DNA of 64,000 bases from NCBI RefSeq assembly GCF_958405895.1, contig NZ_CATZAR010000006.1. One strand, 5' to 3'. The notes under the pieces are model-generated. The model was not told where the DNA came from. It did not search any database and worked only from the letters and a program-made list of their open reading frames with translations. A program made the position numbers and the translations under genes. This document shows positions 51,568 through 60,091 of the stretch, in pieces (positions within the stretch are counted from its first letter, which is position 1; each line of letters opens with the position of its first letter). This DNA is from Ralstonia thomasii (lineage in GTDB: Bacteria > Pseudomonadota > Gammaproteobacteria > Burkholderiales > Burkholderiaceae).

Positions 51568-53124
51568 ATGGCAGACCACTCACCCACACACCGCGCCAGT
51601 ATGCTGGTCGACTACCTGCAACGCCGCTTCGACCGTGCAGAGCCGGGGGGCGAGCCCGACCACCGCCGCCTGTATCGCGTGTTGCAAGAGGGCATCCTGC
51701 GCGACGAGCTGCAGCCGGGCACGCGCCTGCCGTCGTCGCGGCAGCTGGCCACGGAGCTGGGCATCGCGCGCAACACGGTCATCCACGTCTATGAACAACT
51801 CGGCGTGGAAGGCTATGTCTCGGCGGGCGTGGGCAGCGGCACCTTCGTCGCCGATACCGCGCCGGACCGGTTGGACGCGGCGCCTGCACCGGCTGCAGCC
51901 GTGGCCGCAGTGGCAGCAGTGGCAGCAGCGCCGATAGCCGAGGCGGCCGCCCCGTCCGCGCCGATCCTTTCCACGCGCGGCCGTGCCCTGGTGCGCGATG
52001 CAGGCGCCAGTTCGCGCCAATGGGGCGCCTTCATGCCGGGCGTGCCCGAAGTGCGGATGTTTCCGGCGCGCATCTGGTCGCGCTTGCACAACCGGCTGCT
52101 GCGCAAGCCGTCGCCCGCACTGCTGACGTATCCCGTGGGCGCGGGCTACCTGCCGCTGCGCACCGCGCTGGCCGATTACCTGCGCACCGCGCGTGGCGTG
52201 CGCTGCGAGCCCGAGCAGATCATCATCACAGCCGGCATCCATCCTTCGCTCCAGCTCATCGCGCAGTTGCTGTGCGACGCCGGCGACAGCGCGTGGATCG
52301 AAGACCCGGGCTACTGGGGCGTGCGCAGCGTGCTCACCGCTGCGGGCGTGCGCACGGTGCCGCTGCCGGTGGACGACGAAGGCATGCGCTTCGACCTCCC
52401 CACGCGCGGGCGCCAGCGCAGCAAGCCGCCGAAGCTCATGGTGGTCTCGCCCTCGCACCAATATCCGCTCGGCTCGGTGATGAGCCTGGCGCGACGCCGC
52501 GCGCTGCTGGCCACCGCGCAGGCAACCGATGCGTGGATCGTCGAAGACGACTATGACAGCGAATTCCGCTACGGCAGCCGCCCGCTGCCTTCATTGCAAG
52601 GACTGGATGAGGGTGGGCGCGTGCTTTACATGGGCACGTTCTCGAAAGTGCTGTTCCCCAGCTTGCGGATTGGCTATCTGGTCGTGCCGCCGGCGCTGGC
52701 CGATGCGTTTGCGACGGGGCTGTCGGAGATGTTCCGCGGCGGCCAGATTCTCACGCAGGCCGTGCTGGCGGACTTCATTGCGGAGGGCCATTTCGTCTCC
52801 CACATCCGGCGCATGCGCGGTGTGTATGCGGAACGGCGCGAAACGCTGCTGGCTTCCATCGCCCACGAGTTTGGCGACGCACTGCCCGTGCATGACGGTG
52901 CGTCGGGCCTGCATCTCGTGCTGGGCTTGCCGGCCAGCACCAACGATGTGGCCGTTGCCGACCTGGCGCTCGCCAATGACGTCGTCACTCGCCCCCTCTC
53001 ACGGTATTACCAGGACGATGCGCGTCGCCTGCCTGGGCTGCTGCTTGGCTATGGCCATGTGGAGACGGAGCAGATTGCGGCGCGCTTTCATACGTTGGCG
53101 GAGGCGGTACGCACCATCGGCTGA
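51568..53124 (+). CDS. MocR-family (GabR-like) PLP-dependent transcriptional regulator
   Basis: This 518-residue fusion has a GntR winged helix (about 20-90: LPSSRQLATELGIARNTVI and VEGYVSAGVGSGTFV), an Ala-rich linker and a class I aminotransferase domain (SPSHQYPLGSVMSLARR and the PLP Lys in GTFSKVLFPSLRIGY). GabR-type proteins sense GABA through PLP and switch on gabTD; the divergent position supports this. The start at 51568 (MADHSPTHRAS) is chosen because the frame upstream runs through the promoter region. PdxR-type members control pyridoxine genes instead, but none are near. Confidence 0.93.
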   Translation: MADHSPTHRASMLVDYLQRRFDRAEPGGEPDHRRLYRVLQEGILRDELQPGTRLPSSRQLATELGIARNTVIHVYEQLGVEGYVSAGVGSGTFVADTAPDRLDAAPAPAAAVAAVAAVAAAPIAEAAAPSAPILSTRGRALVRDAGASSRQWGAFMPGVPEVRMFPARIWSRLHNRLLRKPSPALLTYPVGAGYLPLRTALADYLRTARGVRCEPEQIIITAGIHPSLQLIAQLLCDAGDSAWIEDPGYWGVRSVLTAAGVRTVPLPVDDEGMRFDLPTRGRQRSKPPKLMVVSPSHQYPLGSVMSLARRRALLATAQATDAWIVEDDYDSEFRYGSRPLPSLQGLDEGGRVLYMGTFSKVLFPSLRIGYLVVPPALADAFATGLSEMFRGGQILTQAVLADFIAEGHFVSHIRRMRGVYAERRETLLASIAHEFGDALPVHDGASGLHLVLGLPASTNDVAVADLALANDVVTRPLSRYYQDDARRLPGLLLGYGHVETEQIAARFHTLAEAVRTIG

Positions 53125-53144
53125 CCCACGCGGCACACAACAAG

Positions 53145-53168
53145 AAAGCCCCGCATCGCGGGGCTTTT
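53145..53168. terminator. terminator between MocR gene and slmA
   Basis: The stem GCCCCGC / GCGGGGC (loop ATC) is followed by TTTT on the plus strand and by TTTCTT on the minus strand. It serves the two converging genes. Confidence 0.85.
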
Positions 53169-53186
53169 GCTTGGGGGGAAGCCCAC

Positions 53187-53837
53187 TCAGGCCAACAGCA
53201 CCCGCAACTGCGCGTCCGCGCCTTCCACCGGAGACTTCCGGAAACCGCTCTTGGCATACCGATGCCAACGCCCGAGCACCGCACACACGAGCAGGTTGGC
53301 GCGCGAAGCGATGTCGGTATCTGCCGGCCAGGCACCCTGCGTGACCGCCATGCGCAGGCTCTGCTTGAGCGATGCTTCGATGCGATCCAGGCACTGCGCC
53401 ATGCGCTCGGGCAGGCGCTCGTCTTCGCCGACCAGCGCATCGCCCACCAGCACGCGTGTCATGCCCGGGTTCTTGTCGGCAAACGACAGCAGCATGTGCG
53501 CGATGGCATGCGCCTGGCGCAGGCCGTGTTCTTCACGCAGCGTGATCTGATTGATGAGGCCAAAGACGGTCTGCTCGATGAATTCGATCAACCCTTCGAA
53601 CATCTGCGCCTTGCTGGCGAAGTGGCGGTACAGCGCCGCCTCGGATACGTCCAGCCGTGCCGCCAAGCCAGCGGTTGTGATCTTTTCACCACGCGGATGC
53701 TCGAGCATGCCGGCGAGCGTCTGCAGAATCTGCACACGGCGCTCGCCCGGGCGGGGGCGTTTGCGTACCGGCGGTGCTGCTATGGCGACGTCCGCGACCG
53801 GCTCGGCGGTCGGAAACTCCGTTTGCGCGTTGCTCAT
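53187..53837 (-). CDS. slmA: nucleoid occlusion factor SlmA (TetR family)
   Basis: This 216-residue TetR-fold protein has RVQILQTLAGMLEHPRGEKI and the helix-turn-helix TTAGLAARLDVSEAALYRHF, followed by the FEGLIEFIEQTVF segment of SlmA. It binds sites across the chromosome and blocks FtsZ rings over the nucleoid. The start at 53837 follows AGGAAG. The variable N-terminal 35 residues are common in Burkholderiales forms. The order argB - HAD gene - slmA is conserved in related genomes. Its place about 45 kb from oriC has no obvious meaning. Confidence 0.93.
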   Translation of the reverse strand: MSNAQTEFPTAEPVADVAIAAPPVRKRPRPGERRVQILQTLAGMLEHPRGEKITTAGLAARLDVSEAALYRHFASKAQMFEGLIEFIEQTVFGLINQITLREEHGLRQAHAIAHMLLSFADKNPGMTRVLVGDALVGEDERLPERMAQCLDRIEASLKQSLRMAVTQGAWPADTDIASRANLLVCAVLGRWHRYAKSGFRKSPVEGADAQLRVLLA

Positions 53838-53882
53838 GACTTCCTGGCCCCTCTCCCGTTGCGAGCGCGGAGTTACCACTGC

Positions 53883-54740
53883 CTAGCCGCGTCGAACAAG
53901 CCTTCGTTTTAGTTGAAGCACCGATTTTACTTTCACGCTCACATAGCCGGGCCGGTTGGCGAACAAAATCGGTGTGGCGGCCGGTTGATGTGGTGAATTT
54001 GCACGCGCGCCCACGGCTGCCGCTTGCATTGGATGCAATGCATCGGCAGCGGAGGTCGGCTGGACGCCCGGCGGCACGCGCCGCAGATAGCCCGTCACCC
54101 AGACCGTGCCGATCCCCAGGCGTCGATAGCGTTTGAGGTGAGAAAGCGTGTCTTCGACGAGGATGGCGCGTGATGGCGCAATCCGTTCGCGTGCAAGCAG
54201 CAGCCGCAGCATCAGCGGATCGGGTTTCGGGCGCAGGCGCCGGTGCACCCACATGTGTTCGACGGCGATTTCGCGCAGGAATGCGCGTTTCAGGCCAATG
54301 AGGCGCAACACCTCGCGCGCGTAGGCGACGGGCGCGTTGGTCAGCAGAATCTTGCGCCCGGGCAGGGCGCGCAGCAGTTGGGCGAGGCCGCGTTCGGCGC
54401 GCACCATGGCGCGCAGGTCATCAAAGCGGTGGGCCTCGGCCAGGAAATCATCGGGGTCGACGCCGTGATGGCGCACCATGCCGAGAATCGTGGCGCCATA
54501 GCGGCGCCAATAGTCCACGCGCACTTGGCTGGCGGTGGCGTCGTCCGTGCCGAGCACGCGTGCCACGTACGCCGTCATCAGCCGGTTGATCTGCGGAAAG
54601 ATCGCGTGCGATGCGTGGTGAAGGGTGTTGTCGAGGTCGAACAGCCAGACCGGCTGCCGGGCGGGCGCGGAGCCCGCCGGCACCTCGCGCGGGAAGGTGC
54701 GCGCAGCATGGCGCACGCGCACCGCCCGGGTGGTTCGCAT
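53883..54740 (-). CDS. HAD-family pyrimidine 5'-nucleotidase
   Basis: This 285-residue haloacid-dehalogenase hydrolase has the nucleophile motif WLFDLDNTLH (DxDxT), motif II ILLTNAP, Lys in RPKPDP and motif IV VEDTLSHLK. It resembles the pyrimidine 5'-nucleotidase (SDT1/PHM8) subgroup that strips phosphate from nucleotides. The start overlaps the argB stop by one base (TGATG at 54742-54738), so its translation likely depends on argB. The C-terminal 60 residues are a variable tail. Confidence 0.9.
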   Translation of the reverse strand: MRTTRAVRVRHAARTFPREVPAGSAPARQPVWLFDLDNTLHHASHAIFPQINRLMTAYVARVLGTDDATASQVRVDYWRRYGATILGMVRHHGVDPDDFLAEAHRFDDLRAMVRAERGLAQLLRALPGRKILLTNAPVAYAREVLRLIGLKRAFLREIAVEHMWVHRRLRPKPDPLMLRLLLARERIAPSRAILVEDTLSHLKRYRRLGIGTVWVTGYLRRVPPGVQPTSAADALHPMQAAAVGARANSPHQPAATPILFANRPGYVSVKVKSVLQLKRRLVRRG

Positions 54741-55666
54741 CAGTGCGAGCGGATCATCGTGCCGAACGCCTGTTCGGTCAGGATTTCCAGCAGCAGCGAG
54801 TGCTCGATGCGGCCATCGACGATGTGCACCGAATTCACGCCGCTCTTGGCGGCATCCAGCGCCGACGAAATCTTCGGCAGCATGCCGCCCGAGATCGTGC
54901 CGTCGGCAAACAGCTCGTCGATCTCCCGCGCCGACAGGTCGGTCAGCAGGTTGCCCTGCTTGTCCATCACACCGGGAATGTTGGTCATCATGACAAGCTT
55001 CTCGGCCTTCAGGATCTCGGCCATCTTGCCGGCTACCACGTCGGCATTGATGTTGTAGGCCTGGCCTTCGTCAGAGAAACCGATGGGCGAAATGACCGGA
55101 ATGAACGCGTCGTCCTGCAGCGCCTTGACCACGGCCGGGTTGATCGTCTCGATGTCGCCCACGAAACCGATGTCGATAAACTCGCCCGGCTTCTCCCGGT
55201 CCGGCATCTTCAGCTTCTTGGCGCGGATCAGACCGCCGTCCTTACCGGTCAGGCCGACTGCCTGGCCGCCGTATTGGTTGATCAGCATGACGATGTCCTG
55301 CTGGACTTCGCCGCCGAGCACCCACTCGACCACTTCCATGGTCTCTTCGTCGGTCACGCGCATGCCCTGGATGAAGGCGCCTTGCTTGCCGACCTTCTTC
55401 AGGGCTTCGTCAATTTGCGGGCCACCGCCGTGCACCACCACCGGGTTCATGCCGACCAGCTTGAGCAGGATCACGTCGCGCGCGAAGCTGTGCTTGAGCT
55501 TTTCTTCCGTCATGGCGTTGCCACCGTATTTGATGACGATGGTCTTGCCGTGGAACTTGCGAATGTAAGGCAGGGCCTGCGCAAGAATCTCAGCCTTCAC
55601 CGGCGGCGCGATATGCGCGAGTTCGGGGTCGAGGCCAGCAGGGTCGGGGGCAGCAGAAGCGGTCAT
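54740..55666 (-). CDS. argB: acetylglutamate kinase
   Basis: This 308-residue amino-acid kinase performs the second step of arginine synthesis, phosphorylating N-acetylglutamate. Motifs: VIKYGGNAM (ATP), VHGGGPQID (substrate), NINADVVAGKMAE and DGRIEHSLLLEILTEQAFGT at the C-terminus. The last motif together with an N-terminal helix before IKYGG marks the arginine-inhibited hexameric type, so feedback by arginine is likely. It is the first gene of the argB - HAD pair, divergent from the sigma factor gene. Confidence 0.96.
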   Translation of the reverse strand: MTASAAPDPAGLDPELAHIAPPVKAEILAQALPYIRKFHGKTIVIKYGGNAMTEEKLKHSFARDVILLKLVGMNPVVVHGGGPQIDEALKKVGKQGAFIQGMRVTDEETMEVVEWVLGGEVQQDIVMLINQYGGQAVGLTGKDGGLIRAKKLKMPDREKPGEFIDIGFVGDIETINPAVVKALQDDAFIPVISPIGFSDEGQAYNINADVVAGKMAEILKAEKLVMMTNIPGVMDKQGNLLTDLSAREIDELFADGTISGGMLPKISSALDAAKSGVNSVHIVDGRIEHSLLLEILTEQAFGTMIRSH

Positions 55667-55841
55667 GACGGTGACATCCGGTTGGGCAGGTATGATGGAA
55701 CGCCGAATGTCGCCTGCAACACAAAAAAACGAAGCAGCCCATTTTCGGCAGGCGCGATTTTACAAGAAAAGGCGCTACGGTCTGGTGGCGCACCTTGCGT
55801 GCCCGCCATACCGTTGCCACGAAAGAACACCCTGGGGAATC

Positions 55842-56435
55842 ATGGCCATCGCACCCGACCAACTCGACGCGCTGCGCCCTCATCTGCTGCGCTTTGCGCA
55901 ACTGCAATTGCGCGACACCGCCCTGGCTGAAGACACGGTGGCCGACACCATCCTGGCGGTGCTCGAACATCCCGAGCGCTTTGCCGGCAACGCCTCGCTC
56001 AAGACTTACGTCATCGGCATCCTTAAACACAAGATCATCGATGCGATCCGCTCGGGGCGGCGCGAAGTGCGCGTCTCGCTGCTTGCGGGCGGTGAGTCCG
56101 ACGAGGCCGGCATGCGTTCCGACGAGGCCGTCTTCGACAGTCTGTTCGCCGCCGACGGCCACTACACGAGCCCACCGTCCGACTGGGGCGACCCCGATGC
56201 CGCGCTGTCACGGCGCGAGTTTTTCGACGTGCTGCAAATGTGCGTCGATCGCCTGCCGCCGCGCGTTGGGCGCGTCTTCATGATGCGTGAGTGGCTGGAG
56301 CTGGAAACCGACGAAATCTGTCAGGAATTGCAGATCACGGCGACCAATGCCTGGGCACTGCTCTACCGTGCCCGCATGCGCCTGCGCGAGTGCCTTGACC
56401 TGCACTGGTTCGGCAACCAGCCGGCCGCCGCCTGA
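55842..56435 (+). CDS. ECF-type RNA polymerase sigma factor
   Basis: This 197-residue sigma-70-family protein has only regions 2 and 4. Region 2 spans about 10-75 (DTALAEDTVADTILAVLEH, SLKTYVIGILKHKIIDAIR) and region 4 about 130-185 (LPPRVGRVFMMREWLELETD, then the helix-turn-helix around TATNAWALLYRARMRLRECL). The ATG at 55842 follows GGGGAAT; the open frame upstream is not sigma-like. The next gene encodes a zinc-finger anti-sigma factor 34 bases on, so activity is probably held in check by it. The inducing signal is unknown. Confidence 0.92.
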   Translation: MAIAPDQLDALRPHLLRFAQLQLRDTALAEDTVADTILAVLEHPERFAGNASLKTYVIGILKHKIIDAIRSGRREVRVSLLAGGESDEAGMRSDEAVFDSLFAADGHYTSPPSDWGDPDAALSRREFFDVLQMCVDRLPPRVGRVFMMREWLELETDEICQELQITATNAWALLYRARMRLRECLDLHWFGNQPAAA

Positions 56436-56469
56436 ACCGCATCGCTATCGCACCACCGAGAAAGACCAC

Positions 56470-56682
56470 ATGCCAAACCGTTGGGGAATGCTCACCTGCA
56501 AGGAAGCGCACCGCGTGCTGGTGAGCGCAATGGACCGCGACCTGCGCACCGGCGAACGCCTGCGCTTGCGCGTGCATCTGTTCGCGTGCGATGCCTGCAC
56601 GCGGTTCTCACACCAGATGGGATTGCTGCGCCAGGCGATGCACAAGCTCGGGCAAGACGACGACGGGAGCAGCCAAGGGTGA
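56470..56682 (+). CDS. zinc-finger anti-sigma factor (zf-HC2/ZAS type)
   Basis: This 70-residue soluble protein has the ZAS motif H-x3-C-x2-C in HLFACDACTRF (about residues 36-46) and an upstream Cys in LTCKEAH. There is no membrane segment, so it should be a cytoplasmic redox- or metal-responsive inhibitor of the sigma factor encoded just before. Thiol oxidation releasing zinc and the sigma is the known way in RsrA/ChrR-like proteins; for this one it is inference. The stop overlaps the next gene's GTG start. Confidence 0.88.
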   Translation: MPNRWGMLTCKEAHRVLVSAMDRDLRTGERLRLRVHLFACDACTRFSHQMGLLRQAMHKLGQDDDGSSQG

Positions 56683-56894
56683 CCCCGTCCGCCGCCAACA
56701 CCGTATGCGCGGTCTGCGGCGCGCAGATGCGCTGCGGAGCGATCGGCGACGGTAAGCAGCCCGACGCGACATGCTGGTGCACGACAGAAGAAATGCTACC
56801 TGCCAGCGCGCGGCGCCCGGGACAGGGCTGCCGCTGCCAGCGTTGCCTGCGCGAAGCGATTGCGCAGGCAAAGGCAGCGTCTGAATCCTGCTGA
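56679..56894 (+). CDS. cysteine-rich CWC family protein
   Basis: This 71-residue protein has eight cysteines: CAVCG, MRCG, the family-naming CWC, and CRCQRC near the end. It matches the Cys_rich_CWC family, of unknown function and probably metal-binding. The GTG start at 56679 overlaps the TGA of the anti-sigma gene (GTGA), giving a three-gene unit: sigma, anti-sigma and CWC. Co-location suggests a thiol or metal stress link. Confidence 0.85.
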   Translation: MTPSAANTVCAVCGAQMRCGAIGDGKQPDATCWCTTEEMLPASARRPGQGCRCQRCLREAIAQAKAASESC

Positions 56895-56898
56895 CCGA

Positions 56899-57120
56899 TC
56901 AGTCTTTGTCTTTGTTGTCGTCGTCCAGCGTGCGCAGTGCACGGCGGACGTCGGCCCGCCCGCGCTGGCGTTCAGCGTGGCCGCCTTCGGTGTGGGCCCC
57001 GGCCCTGCGGCCGCGGGTGAGCGGAACGAGAAAATTGCGCGGGCGCGCAGTACCGGCCTTCGTTGAAGGCTCGATGCGGAAGGTCAGTTTCTGGCGAGTG
57101 CCCAATGTCTTGTTAGCCAT
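56899..57120 (-). CDS. small basic hypothetical protein
   Basis: This 73-residue protein (MANKTLGTRQKLTFRIEPST...) is very basic in its middle (RPRNFLVPLTRGRRAG, then RQRGRADVRRALR) with an acidic tail DDDNKDKD. The start at 57120 follows AAGGAAG at good spacing, which supports translation. I do not recognise a family. The stop is five bases from the CWC gene end on the other strand. A nucleic-acid-binding role would fit the charge but is only a guess. Confidence 0.65.
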   Translation of the reverse strand: MANKTLGTRQKLTFRIEPSTKAGTARPRNFLVPLTRGRRAGAHTEGGHAERQRGRADVRRALRTLDDDNKDKD

Positions 57121-57166
57121 CGGAATGCTTCCTTACGTGGCTTGAAGCGACACTCGCCGCAAGCCA

Positions 57167-57661
57167 TCAATGCTTGTGTTCGCCACCGTGGTTCATGGCG
57201 GGCATGTTGCCGGCGGTCAGGTCGCGCACGCGGGCCTCGACCTTCTGCTCGACGACGCGCTTGTCGGCCAGCTCCACCTTCAGCGTGAGCGGCACGGTGG
57301 CGTCCTTGGCCAGCGGCTGCTTCAGGTCCATGAGCATCACGTGGTAGCCACCCGGCTTGAGTTGCACCGTCTGGCCCTTCGGCAGCTCCAGCGACGGAAC
57401 GGCGCGCATGCGCATCACGTCCCCCTCCATCTTCATCTCGTGGATCTCGGCCGTGCCCGCAACGGGCGTCGTCACACCCACCACCTTGGCGCCGTCCGCC
57501 GATTGCAGCGTCATGAACGCGCCGCTGGACGTCTGGCCCGGCACCGTGCCGCGCACCCAGGCGTCTTGCACCGTGACCTGTGCGAAAGCGGCGGCGCTGG
57601 CGAGCAGGCCAGCAGTGAGCACAGCCAGGCAAACGGAAGAACGGTTCGATCGGGACATCAT
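57167..57661 (-). CDS. periplasmic copper chaperone PCu(A)C
   Basis: This 164-residue secreted protein has a signal peptide (about 1-27, ending AFA-QVTV). It carries the Cu(I)-binding set of the family: HEMKMEGDVMRMR and, about 21 residues on, YHVMLM, giving the H(M)x10Mx21HxM arrangement. A second Met/His-rich end (MPAMNHGGEHKH) can bind Cu(II). It delivers copper to cytochrome c oxidase. The start is one of two adjacent ATGs (57661 or 57658) behind AGGAG. The neighbouring regBA redox system, which in other bacteria controls oxidase genes, fits. Confidence 0.93.
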   Translation of the reverse strand: MMSRSNRSSVCLAVLTAGLLASAAAFAQVTVQDAWVRGTVPGQTSSGAFMTLQSADGAKVVGVTTPVAGTAEIHEMKMEGDVMRMRAVPSLELPKGQTVQLKPGGYHVMLMDLKQPLAKDATVPLTLKVELADKRVVEQKVEARVRDLTAGNMPAMNHGGEHKH

Positions 57662-57802
57662 CAGGGCTCCTGTCGGGGACAAACGTGCAGCGCATTAAAG
57701 CACAGCGCCTGCGGGGAGATAGGTTGGGTGCACAATTGTGCGGCCGATTGACGCATCGCCGCACGGAGAACCGCGCGGTGCGCACGTTTACACTTGTCCA
57801 CC

Positions 57803-59149
57803 ATGCTTTCCACTCTGTCTCTTGCCGCCCCGCTGCTGGACGCATCCAGTCTACGCCGCCTCTTCTGGCTGCGATGGAGCCTGCTGGCCACCCAACTGGT
57901 CCTGATGCTGCTCGCGCCGCTGGTATTTGGCGTGCAACTGCCGGTGGTGCCGCTGCTGAGCGTGATGGGCCTGCACGCGCTGTTCAACCTGCTGACCGGG
58001 TGGCGGGTGCGGCGCAACCGGCCCGTGCAGCATATCGAGATCACCGTTCAGCTACTGGTGGACCTGACCGCGCTGTCCGCCCTGTTGTATTTCACCGGCG
58101 GCGCGACCAACCCGTTCGTCTCGTTCTATCTGCCGGCGCTGGCGATCGCGGCGGCCATGCTGCCGCTCGCTCATGTGGTGGGCCTGACGCTGTACGCGCT
58201 GGCCGCCTACAGCATGATGCTCGGCAACTACATCCCGCTGAAGCTGGCGAACCCGGCAGATGCGTTGGCGTATCACCTGGCAGGCATGTGGATCGATTTC
58301 GTGGCAAGCAGCGCGATGATCGCCGGCTTTACGGCGCGCCTGTCGGCCGCACTGCGCGAGAGTGAGGCGCAGCTCACCGAAGCGCGCGAGCGGCTGCTGC
58401 GCGAGCAACGCATCGAAGCCTTGATGTCGCAAGGCGCGAGCGTGGCGCACGAGATGGGCACGCCGCTGTCTACCGTGGCCGTCATCACCGGCGAGCTGCA
58501 GCACGACGCGAAGCAGCCCGATTCACCGCTCGGCCCGTACCGTGAAGACTTGCGCGCCATCGAACAGCAACTCGAACTGTGCCGCGCCGCACTGGCGCGC
58601 CTGCAGCGCAAGCCCAACGACGGCGCACCCGAGCCGCTCGGCCAATGGCTACCGGATTTCACGCAGACTTGGCAGCTGCGGCATCCGGACATCCGCCTCC
58701 ACACGGAGACGTCGCCTGCGGCACAAGCGGTGGAGCTCGATGCGGTGAACGTCGGCCAGATCCTCACGATCCTGCTGGACAACGCCGCCCGCAGCCAGCA
58801 TCACGCTGGACGCGACCTGGTACCGCTGCTGCTGACCGCCAAGATCGACGCCAATCCGGATGTGCTCCGCGATATGCCGCCGCAGATCGTGCTGTCCATC
58901 GTCGATACGGGGTTGGGCTTGCCGGAAGACCTGAGGACCTCGCTCGGCCGCACGCCGGTGCCGAGCCGGCATGGCGGTCACGGCATCGGGCTGTACCTGG
59001 CCTCCACCACCGCGCGCCGCCTGGGTGGTACCGTGGTGCTACGCCCGAATCCGCCGCAAGGCGCCATTGCCGAACTCCGCCTGCCGGTTGGCGGTCCGAT
59101 GGAACACGCCGCCGCCCCCATCATTGGCGCACCCACCCTCTTCACATAA
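57803..59149 (+). CDS. regB: redox sensor histidine kinase RegB/PrrB
   Basis: This 448-residue membrane kinase has about six helices in its first 180 residues and the ubiquinone-binding loop GGATNPF near residue 99. The H-box is ASVAHEMGTPLSTV (His about 216), followed by an ATPase domain (LLDNAARSQ, DTGLGL and GHGIGLYLA). A single Cys in QQLELCRAAL (about 260) sits where RegB has its redox-active Cys265. RegB/PrrB senses the quinone pool and respiratory flow and phosphorylates RegA. The start at 57803 is preferred to an upstream TTG. regA follows 48 bases later. Confidence 0.93.
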   Translation: MLSTLSLAAPLLDASSLRRLFWLRWSLLATQLVLMLLAPLVFGVQLPVVPLLSVMGLHALFNLLTGWRVRRNRPVQHIEITVQLLVDLTALSALLYFTGGATNPFVSFYLPALAIAAAMLPLAHVVGLTLYALAAYSMMLGNYIPLKLANPADALAYHLAGMWIDFVASSAMIAGFTARLSAALRESEAQLTEARERLLREQRIEALMSQGASVAHEMGTPLSTVAVITGELQHDAKQPDSPLGPYREDLRAIEQQLELCRAALARLQRKPNDGAPEPLGQWLPDFTQTWQLRHPDIRLHTETSPAAQAVELDAVNVGQILTILLDNAARSQHHAGRDLVPLLLTAKIDANPDVLRDMPPQIVLSIVDTGLGLPEDLRTSLGRTPVPSRHGGHGIGLYLASTTARRLGGTVVLRPNPPQGAIAELRLPVGGPMEHAAAPIIGAPTLFT

Positions 59150-59197
59150 CGAGACGGCCTGACGCAGCCCCGTGCACGTACGGCCCCGGAGAACACC

Positions 59198-59776
59198 ATG
59201 CAGCAGCCCGCCCCCTTTCTGATCCTCGATGACGACGACGTCTTTGCGCAGACGCTGGCGCGCGCGCTCACGCGTCGCGGCTTCGCTCCGCAGATCGCCC
59301 ACACCGGCGGCGAAGCGTTGGCCCTGGCGCGCCAGACACGCTTCTCGTATGTCACTGTCGATCTACATCTGGCTGCTAGCGACAAGGGCCTCATGCCCCA
59401 CGGCGGCACGGATTCCGGTCTGCACTGGATTGCCCCGCTACGTCAGGCGCTGCCCGAGGCGCGCATGCTGATCCTCACGGGCTACGCGAGCATTGCCACC
59501 GCCGTGCAGGCGGTCAAGTTGGGGGCTGACGAATACCTGGCCAAGCCGGCCAATGTCGATTCGATTCTGCTGGCGCTGCAGGTGGGCGTGTCTGAAGCCG
59601 TGGCCGAACAGACCATGGAAAACCCCGCGCCGCTGTCGGTCGCGCGCCTGGAGTGGGAACACATTCAGCGCGTGCTCGCCGAACACGGCGGCAATATCTC
59701 TGCGACCGCGCGGGCGCTCAACATGCACCGACGGACGCTGCAGCGCAAATTGGGCAAGCGGCCGGTCGCCAAATGA
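59198..59776 (+). CDS. regA: response regulator RegA/PrrA with an insertion in the receiver
   Basis: This 192-residue regulator has a receiver domain (acidic DDDDVF, phospho-Asp in YVTVDLHL, Lys in YLAKPANV) and a Fis-type helix-turn-helix (GGNISATARALNMHRRTLQR), the RegA/PrrA pattern. After VDLHL there is an extra stretch of about a dozen residues (AASDKGLMPHGGT) before DSGLHW, where RegA proteins have a short loop. The extra loop is next to the phosphorylation site. Targets of RegA elsewhere include oxidase and carbon- or nitrogen-use genes; here it is untested. Confidence 0.92.
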   Translation: MQQPAPFLILDDDDVFAQTLARALTRRGFAPQIAHTGGEALALARQTRFSYVTVDLHLAASDKGLMPHGGTDSGLHWIAPLRQALPEARMLILTGYASIATAVQAVKLGADEYLAKPANVDSILLALQVGVSEAVAEQTMENPAPLSVARLEWEHIQRVLAEHGGNISATARALNMHRRTLQRKLGKRPVAK

Positions 59777-59809
59777 ACGCCGGCCGCGTGAGGCTACATC
59801 AGCGCGGCA

Positions 59810-60013
59810 TCACCAGCGGGTATCGCGCTCCCACGCCTTGAGTTCGTCTTCGGCACGTTCCTTCGTGTAGCCGTAGCGCTCCTGGATCTTGCCGGCAAGC
59901 TGGTCGCGCTTGCCGCGGATCACGGTCAGGTCATCGTCCGTGAGCTGCCCCCACTTCTCCTTGATCTTGCCCTTGGCCTGATCCCATTTACCTTCGATCT
60001 GATCCCAGTTCAT
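59810..60013 (-). CDS. CsbD family stress-response protein
   Basis: This 67-residue hydrophilic protein (MNWDQIEGKWDQAKGKIKEK...) has the CsbD pattern of W-x-Q-x-x-G-K-x-K repeats and a GKIQERYGYTKERAEDEL end, like E. coli YjbJ. Such proteins are abundant in general stress but have no known activity. The start at 60013 follows GGAGG at ideal spacing; the longer frame upstream is not family-like. Confidence 0.9.
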   Translation of the reverse strand: MNWDQIEGKWDQAKGKIKEKWGQLTDDDLTVIRGKRDQLAGKIQERYGYTKERAEDELKAWERDTRW

Positions 60014-60091
60014 ACGTCCTCCGTTGCGAGTGAGAGATTGAGACAAAACAGGGGGTCCCGCAGGCCGCCCGTATGGACCCTTTCGTCCGGC

